35,136 nucleotides of DNA from Methylomicrobium sp. (lineage in GTDB: Bacteria > Pseudomonadota > Gammaproteobacteria > Methylococcales > Methylomonadaceae). Location of the stretch: positions 1 through 35,136 of the forward strand of contig JAGXSU010000004.1 of the NCBI GenBank assembly GCA_018333785.1, in the 5' to 3' direction. The stretch's first letter is position 1. The number at the start of each line of letters is the position of its first letter. The notes under the pieces were generated by a model. The model had not been told where the DNA came from. It saw only the letters and a list, made by a program, of their open reading frames with translations, and did not search any database. The position numbers were made by a program, and so were the translations under genes. Shown piece after piece: positions 7,650-15,023 of this stretch.

Positions 7650-7976
7650 TTAAAAATCGAAACTTTCAACTTCCGCAATTAAAAACAACGGCGCACCGCC
7701 TGTCGAAATATCAACGGCATGTTGTGCGGTTTCCTGTCCGCCCGGTGAATTTAAACAGGCTTCCAAATCCTGCATTGACGGAAAATAAACTTCGGCAATG
7801 CGATGGAAAGGCGTTTGTTCCTGACCAACACTGGATTTAACCAGCGACGCGACAAAGCGGGTTTTTCCGGCCATTTTTTCTACCGCCATCGGCACATGCT
7901 CCTCTGCATAGCGTTGTTCAAATGTATCGACATCGGCAGGTGTTGGGTACATAACAATGAGTTTTGCAGTTTTCAT
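7650..7976 (-). CDS. EthD-family small alpha/beta-barrel protein
   Basis: A 108-aa protein of the EthD family (dimeric ferredoxin-like alpha/beta barrel). The family pattern is visible: a first strand AKLIVMYP, the FEQRYAEEHVPMA helix with the conserved His, the central FHRIAEVYFPS strand, the DLEACLNSPGGQE segment and a final strand LFLIAEVESF. EthD was first known from ethyl tert-butyl ether degradation; many relatives are uncharacterised partners of catabolic enzymes. It is the first gene of a minus-strand operon divergent from the LysR regulator, which suggests that regulator controls it. No strong Shine-Dalgarno sequence precedes the ATG. Confidence 0.8.
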   Translation of the reverse strand: MKTAKLIVMYPTPADVDTFEQRYAEEHVPMAVEKMAGKTRFVASLVKSSVGQEQTPFHRIAEVYFPSMQDLEACLNSPGGQETAQHAVDISTGGAPLFLIAEVESFDF

Positions 7977-8030
7977 GGTTTTTCATAGGATTCGATTATG
8001 GTGATGTAATCATATTCTCTGCTTATAAGT

Positions 8031-8074
8031 CTTGTAAAATACTAACTTTCTATGGAAGAATAGGTTTTGGCTAT
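8031..8074 (+). promoter_or_regulatory. putative LysR operator A (EthD-LysR intergenic)
   Basis: The order is CTTGTAAAATACT (8031-8043), then CTAT (8050-8053), ATAG (8060-8063), seven bases, CTAT (8071-8074). The 15-base ATAG-N7-CTAT core is a T-N11-A dyad, the classical LysR box. It lies between the divergent EthD-like and LysR genes. A closely similar 44-base stretch recurs at 21146-21189, and in reverse orientation at 8960-9003. Confidence 0.65.
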
Positions 8075-8094
8075 ATAAGTTCGAGGAAGACACT

Positions 8095-8967
8095 ATGGAA
8101 ATGCATCAAATCCGTTATTTTTTAGCGGTTTGCGATCATGGCAGTTTTACCCGTGCCGCGCAATTCAGCTATATTTCCCAGCCATCTTTAACGCAATCCA
8201 TTAAAAAACTGGAAGATGAATTGGGCGGGGAATTATTCACTCGCGACCGTTCCGGCTGTTTGCTGACTTCGCTCGGCCGCTTGGTGGAGCCTAACTTTCG
8301 TAAGATATACAAGGAAACAGTCACGACTAAGGCCGATGCCCTTCGTTTTACCAAGTTGAACAATATCCCGTTGCGGATAGGCCTGATGGCAACGATAGGC
8401 GCACAACGTTTAAGCCCGATTTTTGCCCATTACAAGCATGAGTTTCCCAATATTGAATTTGAATTGATTATCGACTGTGAAACTTTATTATTGCAGCAAC
8501 TGGAATCGGATTTGCTTGATTTGGTGATTAGCGCCCCTTTGCAATTGCTGGGTTCGCCCTATCAATCCACGTTGCTGTATACCGAAAAGTACGTAGTTGC
8601 GTTTAACAACAAGCACCGTTTTAATCACTTGAGCAAAATCGACCTCAAGGAAATCCAGTCTGAGCCTTATTTGGATCGGTTGAACTGCGAACTTAGGGAT
8701 ACTCTGCGGGCAATCTGCCAGGACCAGGAAGTCAACCTCTACGCCGCATACCGTAGCAATAGCGAGGATTGGATCGTCAGCTTGGTGCGCGCTGGCATGG
8801 GGGTTGCCTTGATGCCAGAGTACAGCCTGCCTGCAAACGCCGATGACGTGCGTTGCCGTTATTTGAGCAATCCGGAAATCAGTCGCCAAATATATGCGAT
8901 TTATCATCCGAAGAATCAGAAAAATACTGAAATTAATAACTTACTTACAGTTTTAATTCATAGGTAA
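8095..8967 (+). CDS. LysR-family transcriptional regulator
   Basis: A 290-aa DNA-binding regulator. The N-terminal winged helix-turn-helix is unmistakable (IRYFLAVCDHGSFTRAA, then SQPSLTQSIKKLEDELG at about residues 6-46), followed by the substrate-binding domain with two alpha/beta lobes. The start has AGGAAG at good spacing. It is transcribed away from the EthD-like operon, the usual arrangement for a LysR regulator and its target. Repeated ATAG-N7-CTAT boxes occur in front of it, at its own stop codon, and in front of the 34-aa peptide, the acetylene-hydratase-like gene and the broken MFS gene, so I infer it controls all of these. The inducer is unknown; the substrate of the acetylene-hydratase-like enzyme is an obvious candidate. 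Confidence 0.93.
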   Translation: MEMHQIRYFLAVCDHGSFTRAAQFSYISQPSLTQSIKKLEDELGGELFTRDRSGCLLTSLGRLVEPNFRKIYKETVTTKADALRFTKLNNIPLRIGLMATIGAQRLSPIFAHYKHEFPNIEFELIIDCETLLLQQLESDLLDLVISAPLQLLGSPYQSTLLYTEKYVVAFNNKHRFNHLSKIDLKEIQSEPYLDRLNCELRDTLRAICQDQEVNLYAAYRSNSEDWIVSLVRAGMGVALMPEYSLPANADDVRCRYLSNPEISRQIYAIYHPKNQKNTEINNLLTVLIHR

Positions 8968-9003
8968 ATACTATGTTTTCATAGGTAATTAGTCTTTTAC
9001 AAA
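8960..9003 (-). promoter_or_regulatory. putative LysR operator B (at the LysR stop codon)
   Basis: On the plus strand ATAGGTAAATACTAT (8960-8974) is followed by six bases and ATAG (8981-8984), then TTAGTCTTTTACAAA (8989-9003). Read on the minus strand this is TTTGTAAAAGACTAA, CTAT-N6-ATAG-N7-CTAT, the same order as operator A. It overlaps the last codons of the LysR gene. Confidence 0.6.
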
Positions 9004-9102
9004 CGCGCCTGATTTCTTGTAATATTAATTCAGACACATGAATAATAAAGCTTATGCTCATTAGCTTATTTTCCTACAGCCAAATAATAACTATGTGCCA
9101 CT

Positions 9103-9138
9103 CTATAAGATATAGGATAAAACTATGGTAAGCAGTAT
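9103..9138 (+). promoter_or_regulatory. putative LysR operator C (upstream of the 34-aa peptide gene)
   Basis: CTAT (9103-9106), five bases, ATAG (9112-9115), seven bases, CTAT (9123-9126), then the 12-mer GGTAAGCAGTAT (9127-9138). The same 12-mer occurs beside operator D, pointing towards the acetylene-hydratase-like gene. The sequence TATAAAT at about 9136-9142 could be a -10 element for the gene at 9249. Confidence 0.65.
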
Positions 9139-9248
9139 AAATACCAAATATTTTGATCTGATTGACTGACTTGCCTTTTCTCAACTTCTTAGTCTAAATA
9201 AAGTAATTTAAGGCGAGACAGGATGCCTGTATCTGAGGTGGTACATAA

Positions 9249-9353
9249 TGAATGATGTGAAAAAACTCTTGTTAGCGCTTGGACTGCTTTTTTTATTGGT
9301 TCAATTGATCACCTTCTTTCTGGTTGGGACAAAAGGAATTTGGGCTGGATTTT
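9249..9353 (+). CDS. small single-pass membrane peptide (34 aa)
   Basis: A short reading frame from ATG at 9249 to TGA at 9353 encodes a peptide that begins MNDVKKLLLALG, has one membrane helix of about 20 residues rich in Leu, Phe and Val, and ends GTKGIWAGF. A GAGGTGG sequence lies 6 bases upstream of the ATG. It is 111 bases downstream of operator C and its associated 12-mer, which is why I think it is real. It could instead be the intact start of a longer membrane protein lost by rearrangement, because only decayed sequence follows. Confidence 0.45.
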
Positions 9354-9557
9354 GACTTTTAATGCGAATAACGCGAAATTTAGCCAAAAAAATGATACTG
9401 AATATTCAAAGATGCAGTTGTCCACTGTGTTGATTGAGCAAACTGGGCCTCATTGCCTTGGGATTCGCTTCTCGCACAAACCAAACGTGCTATTTACTGA
9501 ATACTATTTATCGACTTATTCCGTACCAAACGAAACAGAAAGACTAATGCAGAATTT

Positions 9558-10057
9558 ATGAAAACACGCGGATTCTATACCCGGCAAACCATCTCCCATG
9601 CTATGGAAGTATTTTGGAGCAAGGGTTACAAGGGCGTATCGATGGCTGAACTTTTGGCTTTCATGGGCATCGGCAAGGGCAGCTTTTATGTGGCTTTTTA
9701 CAGAAAACATGAACTTTACCTATAAGCGCTTAGGCATTTCCGCGACACTGGCATGTTGTTCAAGCATTCAAGACCTTGTCAGAAGCAAAATTTGCCCAGG
9801 AATCATTAAGGAAATTATTCGATCAATTAATTAAAAGACCCTTTAATGAACAGAAAAACTGCATGTTAGGAAAAGCGGCGCTGGGGTTTCGAGGTCAAGA
9901 CCCCAAAGTGGCTGAAATAGTCGATATGGGGATATCCCAATCAGAAATGACCATTCTCAAAATCTTGTCCAAAGCCCAAGCCACAGGAGAAATAGGCGAA
10001 GGCAGCGATCTACAGGTATTGTCGCCCTACCTGACCGCTGTATTTTATGGAGTCTAG
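9558..10057 (+). pseudogene. TetR/AcrR-family regulator, frameshifted
   Basis: The first frame (9558-9725) gives a typical TetR DNA-binding domain with FWSKGYKGVSMAELL and MGIGKGSFYVAFYRKHEL, ending in a stop after residue 55. The regulatory domain resumes in another frame from about 9776 to a stop at 10057 (AKFAQESLRKLFDQLI, a Cys-Met-Leu-Gly segment, and a C-terminal PYLTAVFYG). At least one frameshift, probably two around 9720-9780, separates the halves, so the gene is not functional as it stands. The total length of about 165 residues is close to a normal TetR protein. It lies between the 34-aa peptide gene and the IS200-derived element. Confidence 0.85.
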
Positions 10058-10239
10058 GTGCTGGGAGGCGCCAAGCCTTGTCAGGAAAACTATGAAAAAG
10101 TGGTGGCTACCCCTACCGTGTTGTCGATTGTCTTTCCAAGCGAGTATGCGTATTCCTAAAGATCCCGCACTTATTTTTTTATTTTTTATGTACCAATCAG
10201 TCAATATATTTTTCAATCGTATTAGGGAGGTAATTAATA

Positions 10240-10625
10240 TTGGTAATCCCCCGGCTATGGCGCGGGACTCTCGAAGGTTTGACCATCTATAAGATGGTCG
10301 CAACGATGCTCTTATCTCGACCAAAAGAGAGGAGTATCGAAAATGAGGGAATATCAAAGTTTGAGTCAAAGCAAGTGAGAATGCAATAACCCGGAACTTC
10401 AGGTGCAAGACCAAGAATTTTACTAGTAAAAAAATTTCCGAGCGCGGCGTTATTTCTTATCAACAGTTAACCTTGATGTAGAAATGGTGAGGAATTTCAT
10501 CCGCGAGCAAGAACGTTACGAGCAACTGATGCTCTTTGGGCAAGCAAATTCGCCTTTTGGCGGTTCTTGAACAAGCCCCTTTGAGGGGCTAACAGAGATA
10601 AGTCCGGGGCTTTGCCGGGGGTGAT
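10240..10625 (+). mobile_element. IS200/IS605-family derived miniature element, transposase deleted
   Basis: The left end has a C-rich hairpin region (TCCCCCGGCTATGG, about 10247-10260) and the perfect hairpin GACCATCT-ATA-AGATGGTC (10281-10299), as in the leader of IS200 elements. A transposase start (MREYQSLSQSK, 10343-10378) stops at once. Its C-terminus survives in another frame, STVNLDVEMVRNFI to a stop at 10570, matching the end of IS200 TnpA. The right end has the hairpin AGCCCCT-TTG-AGGGGCT (10574-10590) and a G-rich terminus. The HUH and Tyr catalytic region is missing, so it can only move in trans. Confidence 0.8.
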
Positions 10626-10689
10626 TTAACTTATAGCTTACAACTAACTCATTTTTTAATTCATTTTTAATTTAATAAAGGATAAATCC

Positions 10690-11250
10690 ATGTCTTTTTT
10701 ACTTTCGAGTCCAGGCTCGACTAATCTCCCGGATGTGTTTCAAAAATATCCCAAACGGGGTATTATGATCTTGCACCTCATCGACGACATCATGCGTAAG
10801 GAATCACCACTGACTGACGGCGAACGCGAACTCATTTTTACCTATATTTCCGGCTTAAATTCTTGCAGTTTTTGTTTTCATTCTCATGTGCCTGCGGCCA
10901 CCGCTTACGGAATTGATGAATCGATATTCAGTGACATGAAGATTAACCTTGATTCGCCTAAAGTCGATAAAAAACTTCAGCCGATATTGAGCTACGCCAA
11001 AAAACTTACACTAACGCCTACGCAAGTCACCAAAGCAGATGTCAATGCAATTTATGCTGAGGGATGGAATGAACAAGCCTTTTTTGATGTGGTGTGCATC
11101 TGCTGCGTGGTCAATTTTATGAACCGGTTCGTCAATGGGGTTGGTGTCGATGTCGATCCGGAAACCGCGCATCAAACCGGGGCTTCAGTTTTGCCTACAA
11201 TCGGCTATTCCGGTTGGGCGGCAAACTTGGAAAAATCGCTTGCTTCATAG
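10690..11250 (+). CDS. AhpD/carboxymuconolactone-decarboxylase-like protein with intact CxxC
   Basis: A 186-aa member of the AhpD-like peroxidase-related family. The redox motif is complete: Cys59-Ser-Phe-Cys62 with His66 (sequence NSCSFCFHSH), as expected for a disulfide-cycling hydroperoxidase. It is a paralogue of the protein at 7056-7580, which has lost the second Cys. The start is supported by AAAGGA before the ATG. It stands alone on the plus strand directly after the IS200-derived element, which may have cut it off from an earlier promoter. A later Cys pair in VVCICCVVNF is also conserved in part in the paralogue. Role inferred: protection from peroxides, or an undefined catabolic step next to the EthD-like protein. 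Confidence 0.85.
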   Translation: MSFLLSSPGSTNLPDVFQKYPKRGIMILHLIDDIMRKESPLTDGERELIFTYISGLNSCSFCFHSHVPAATAYGIDESIFSDMKINLDSPKVDKKLQPILSYAKKLTLTPTQVTKADVNAIYAEGWNEQAFFDVVCICCVVNFMNRFVNGVGVDVDPETAHQTGASVLPTIGYSGWAANLEKSLAS

Positions 11251-11337
11251 TTGTGCTTCGCAGTTCAGAAATTGGCAGAGCACGCTTACGTTATCCCTTT
11301 CTACCGCGCCGAGGATCGCAACTTGAAACAGGAATAA

Positions 11338-11377
11338 CCCGATAAGCGTGATTCAGGGTTGAATCGCACTTATCGGG
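11338..11377. repeat. imperfect 40-base palindrome (REP-like or transcript-end hairpin)
   Basis: CCCGATAAG (from 11338) pairs with CTTATCGGG (to 11377), and an inner GATTC pairs with GAATC, giving a long hairpin with a 6-base loop. No T-run follows, so it is not a classical terminator. It lies about 90 bases after the AhpD-like gene. The rest of 11251-11623 shows nothing I recognise. Confidence 0.6.
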
Positions 11378-11623
11378 GATGGATCATCTTTTTGATATTC
11401 GAACGAGAAGAGCACAGTTAAAAAGCGGTGAGTGGAACGAAGGGCTAGTCGTAATTTATGTAGGCGGAGGGATCTAAGGCGCGGATTCAACAATCTTTGT
11501 TAACAGTTGCGAACCAGTTGAGCGCTAAAAATGTCCATCGGTATATGTTAAGGACGAAGCATGTAAGAATTTTGTTTAATTAATCGGTTCGTAATTACTT
11601 AACTCAGTTTTTTTACTCAAACT

Positions 11624-12916
11624 TTATAACCAGTTTCCAAAAGGTTGCACAATAACCGTTTCACCAACTTCCACTCGGGTTTGATCAGCTGCCAAGATTA
11701 TGAAGCAGTTGGCTTGCGACATGGAAAGTAAAATACCAGAACCTTGCTCACCGGTCTTGCATACTGTCAACCCGCCATCAGACGCCTGACTCAAAATGCC
11801 GCGCTGATACTCTACTCTTCCCGCTCGTTTTGTTAAAAGCAAACTGTTCATCGCTTGTAAAATTAAAGGCGGACGAACGACTTCGCCACTTAAATGCTGT
11901 AGTGCCGGATGCACAAACTGGTTAAAACTTACCATCATCGCCACTGGGTTACCTGGCAAACCGAAAAACAATGCTTGTTCTAGACGGCCAAAAGTTAATG
12001 GTCGTCCTGGCTTAATTGCCACCTTCCAAAAAACAATTTCGCCTAATTCGTTCAACACTTGACGTATATAATCGGCCTCTCCGACCGAAACTCCGCCGCT
12101 ACTAATAATGACATCATGGTTTTTCGCAGCTACTTGCAATATATTGTGTAGTTGTATTTGGTCGTCACCAATCACGCCTAAATCAGTTATATTGCAATGC
12201 AAGCGGCTCAACATCCCAAACATTACATTTCGATTACTATCGTATATCTGTCCAAGCTGTAAGGCTTCTCCAATTGGCTGCAATTCATCACCTGTGGAAA
12301 AAAAGGCTATCCGCAAGCGCGGCATTACAGCAACATTATTGATGCCTAAGGAAGACAACAACCCTAAATCTGCCGACGTTAACCGTCGACCACATGTCAA
12401 CACTGTTTGTCCTAATCGAATATCCTCACCAACGAATCGAATATTTTCTACTAGCCTAGTACGGCCATCAATTCTAATACTTGCTGCGCCGAGCATTTCG
12501 ACATGCTCCTGCGGGATCACCGTATTGCAACTGGCAGGAATCACTGCTCCTGTCATTATGCGGACACACTCGCCACTTGTGCATCTCCCAAGAAATGGAT
12601 GACCGGCAAAACTATTCCCAACTACTTTTAATGTGACTGTCCCATTCCGAGGTATATCATTGGCACACAGGGCAAACCCATCCATCGCCGAATTGTCATA
12701 AGGAGGAACATTCATTTCAGCAATAATATCTTCAGCCAACACACGATCAATGGCCTGTCGCAAAGACAACCGTTCTTGCTTCGTAATAGCCAATGGTTTT
12801 ATGCAATCTATTATAAATTGCTGCGCAACATCAACAGTTATTGCTGTTGGATCATGCTCGTCAGCGCAACTTGGTTTGCTTAGATGAAGTCTTACGCTAT
12901 CTATCTTATTAGGCAT
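11624..12916 (-). CDS. moeA: molybdopterin molybdenumtransferase MoeA
   Basis: Inserts molybdate (or tungstate) into adenylylated molybdopterin, the last step of cofactor synthesis. All MoeA signatures are present in order: PPYDNSAMDGFAL, RIMTGAVIP, STGDEL followed by YDSNRNVM, ISSGGVSVGEADY, WKVAIKPGRPLTFG and FFGLPGNPVAMMVSF. Length (430 aa) is close to the family norm, with a slightly long N-terminus. No strong ribosome binding site is visible before the ATG. It is about 1 kb apart from the other moa genes on the same strand, separated by decayed DNA, and its protein sequence looks more proteobacterial than theirs. It probably serves the acetylene-hydratase-like enzyme at 18640. Confidence 0.93.
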   Translation of the reverse strand: MPNKIDSVRLHLSKPSCADEHDPTAITVDVAQQFIIDCIKPLAITKQERLSLRQAIDRVLAEDIIAEMNVPPYDNSAMDGFALCANDIPRNGTVTLKVVGNSFAGHPFLGRCTSGECVRIMTGAVIPASCNTVIPQEHVEMLGAASIRIDGRTRLVENIRFVGEDIRLGQTVLTCGRRLTSADLGLLSSLGINNVAVMPRLRIAFFSTGDELQPIGEALQLGQIYDSNRNVMFGMLSRLHCNITDLGVIGDDQIQLHNILQVAAKNHDVIISSGGVSVGEADYIRQVLNELGEIVFWKVAIKPGRPLTFGRLEQALFFGLPGNPVAMMVSFNQFVHPALQHLSGEVVRPPLILQAMNSLLLTKRAGRVEYQRGILSQASDGGLTVCKTGEQGSGILLSMSQANCFIILAADQTRVEVGETVIVQPFGNWL

Positions 12917-13381
12917 AACACCCCGAAACTACCATGTTCATTCACTGTTGCCGATACACTTCTGATTTGGTCCATATTGCTGATATGATTTATCATATTA
13001 CCTTTTGCTTAAGTTACTACCATAGCCTGAAAAGAATGGATAAGATGACCTCGATAGCGTTGATAAAGCCAACGTCCACCCAACACTCTGCTTACGTTGG
13101 TTATTGTTAATAGTTTGTGTTTTTTTTAAATCGCAACACAAGTGAGTTGTCCTACTACTGATTAATTTTCGGCATTTTGCTATTGACGCATGTGTTAAAA
13201 AAGACCCTCATCACCTTTTCGCTACGTAGCGAAAGAGTCGAAATTAACGTACTCCTTTTGGAGGTAAGAAAACGCCTGGGCAACAAGCACCCAAACCCAA
13301 TACACGCGCATCAAATGTATGGGTATTATTGATGATGAAGGTCTGTAAGCTGCTTACTCTATTTAATAGCATTTATATCAA

Positions 13382-13525
13382 CAAACAGGATGGACAGTTA
13401 GCTCCACCAGTGCAACCATTAGCAATCAATTTCAGCCATCACCGCTTGAGGGGGCAAAGTTTATATGGCCGGTAAAAATTGCCAGTTGCATAGTTGCTGA
13501 TGGAGCTAACCGTCACCCCTGTTTA
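13382..13525. repeat. inverted-repeat element (about 144 bp, MITE-like)
   Basis: The left end contains GTTAGCTCCACCAGTGCAAC (13397-13416) and the right end, in reverse complement, GGTTAGCTCCATCAGCAAC (13493-13512). The similarity extends outward to AAACAGG on both sides, giving arms of about 32 bases with some mismatches. The internal sequence has no coding potential. It may be a small non-autonomous element or a long structured RNA. Confidence 0.6.
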
Positions 13526-13649
13526 ACGTATTTTTTTCAAAGCAGGGTCTTGTTATATCTATTTAATTGATGTGCCCAAAAGGCACATAAACTCGACAAT
13601 TTTGTTATACCTCCGAAGTCACTGCGAATGCAGTAGATCTCCTTCAGAA

Positions 13650-13950
13650 CCTAAGTTTTAGATTCCTTAGGCACAACCGAAGCCAACTCTTCAAGAACAA
13701 TCGAACCATTGCTGATTCGGTAAGCAAGAATGGAGCACTATTTTTTTCTCCAACCGGAAAATCTGCGCTGTTTCTCTGGCAATAGGTAACACGACGGTTT
13801 TTCGCCATCCTCCAAGGAGACTGCAAAGCCATTCAAAGCAATATTTGTATAACGGGTCGAAGAGATTGTTGCTAGCATCTTTTCGGAAAGAACATAGCTA
13901 AAAGAATCAAATGTTGAAATAAAGCCTGCTTTTCTATCAGGTATATTTCC
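13650..13950 (-). pseudogene. decayed reading frame, family not recognised
   Basis: On the minus strand one frame reads continuously for about 66 codons without a start codon (containing STFDSFSYVLSEKM and NGFAVSLEDGEKPSCYLLPE) and hits a stop near 13740. A plausible continuation in another frame (ISNGSIVLEELASVVPKE) ends near 13650. The amino acid composition looks like real protein rather than shadow, so I take it as the frameshifted remains of a gene, but I cannot assign it to a family. The boundaries are approximate. Confidence 0.35.
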
Positions 13951-13981
13951 TTGATTATTTCAATAGCTTGATTTTGGGATA

Positions 13982-14914
13982 TCATTTTTTTACCCAGCGT
14001 TTTTCTTCATCATGTCCGCCACCCCACAGCATAGGGAAAGCATGCAAAAGTCCAGGGAAAAGTGCTTCCATACTTTCCTGCGCACCTTTGGAACTTCCTG
14101 GTAAATTAATGATTAATGTTTTGTCGCGTATGCCAGCCAGTTCGCGTGACAACATTGCATATGGTGTGCGTTCTTTACCATGGCGGCGTATAGTCTCTGC
14201 CAGACCGGGTGCTTCTTTTTCGATGACTTTGGCCGTTGCTTCCGGAGTTATGTCTCTAGGGCCAAAACCCGTTCCACCGGTTGTAATAATCAGATCAAAA
14301 TGTTCATCTACTAGTTGCCGCAAGCGATTTGATATTTGGTCTGAATCATCGGGTAAAATTTCATAGACCGGAACCGAGAGGTATTTATCTTCCAAAAATA
14401 GTTTGATGATTTTTCCAGATTTATCTTCGCGGTTTCCGGCATATGTTGAATCAGAAATAACAAGAACAGCCGATTTTAATGGTTCGGCAAAATATTCTTT
14501 AAAACTGCTTTTGCCTCCCTTTTTCTTAACCAGTTTTACATCGGAAAAAGAGATGTTTTCATCTAACGGTTTAAGCATATCATAGACGTTTAACAGCGCG
14601 CCCGTGACTGCAGCCATAGCTTCCATTTCAACACCGGTTTTCCAGATTGCTTTAACTTCCGCTGAAATTTTTATGGTGTCTTTGCCGATATCAAAATTTA
14701 TACCCACCCAATCCAACGGAAGAGTATGACAAAAGACGATCCAGGCAGCAGCATTTTTCGCAGCGGCTATGCCTGCTGCCCGTGCAACCTGTAAAACATC
14801 TCCTTTGGGAACAGTTTTTTCAGCCACCCGTTTTATTGTTTCCGAATTAGCCGTTAAAATTCCTTCGGCTTTCGCATATCTTAATGTGCTGAATTTTGGA
14901 CTAATATCAATCAT
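13982..14914 (-). CDS. moaCB: bifunctional MoaC-MogA/MoaB fusion, molybdenum cofactor synthesis
   Basis: A 310-aa fusion. Residues 1 to about 150 are MoaC (cyclic pyranopterin monophosphate synthase), with TANSETIKRV, GDVLQVARAAGI, the HTLPLDWVGI region, and the KTGVEMEAMAAVTGALLNVYDM core. From about 155 it is MogA/MoaB (molybdopterin adenylyltransferase), with VLVISDSTYAGNREDKSG, ITTGGTGFGPRDITPEAT and the INLPGSSKGAQES motif. This fused form (MoaC_MogA) is a known arrangement, which I associate mainly with Bacteroidota. It works in the cytoplasm, after MoaA for its first domain and before MoeA for its second. It follows the MoeB-rhodanese-MoaE gene by about 110 bases on the same strand. 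The Shine-Dalgarno sequence is weak, as is common in Bacteroidota genes. Confidence 0.92.
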   Translation of the reverse strand: MIDISPKFSTLRYAKAEGILTANSETIKRVAEKTVPKGDVLQVARAAGIAAAKNAAAWIVFCHTLPLDWVGINFDIGKDTIKISAEVKAIWKTGVEMEAMAAVTGALLNVYDMLKPLDENISFSDVKLVKKKGGKSSFKEYFAEPLKSAVLVISDSTYAGNREDKSGKIIKLFLEDKYLSVPVYEILPDDSDQISNRLRQLVDEHFDLIITTGGTGFGPRDITPEATAKVIEKEAPGLAETIRRHGKERTPYAMLSRELAGIRDKTLIINLPGSSKGAQESMEALFPGLLHAFPMLWGGGHDEEKRWVKK

Positions 14915-15023
14915 TTTGTATTTTTAAACTACTTATTTTGTTTTTGCATTTAATTGAATAAATTACCAGAAAAATTACATTTTTAACTGAACTTGCATTT
15001 TCCGATAAAAAAGTTCTTACAAG

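Larger units (their letters stand above)
12917..13981. other. 1-kb stretch without an intact gene
   Basis: No open frame here is convincing. The stretch holds an 18-base perfect palindrome at 13217-13234 (TTTCGCTACGTAGCGAAA), an inverted-repeat element at 13382-13525, and on the minus strand a decayed reading frame between about 13650 and 13950, listed separately. It looks like a graveyard of small insertions between moeA and the rest of the cofactor genes. Confidence 0.6.

Noticed and set aside
8488-8907. 139-codon antisense frame inside the LysR gene
   Set aside because: It has no ribosome binding site or recognisable domain, and the LysR frame is complete on the other strand.
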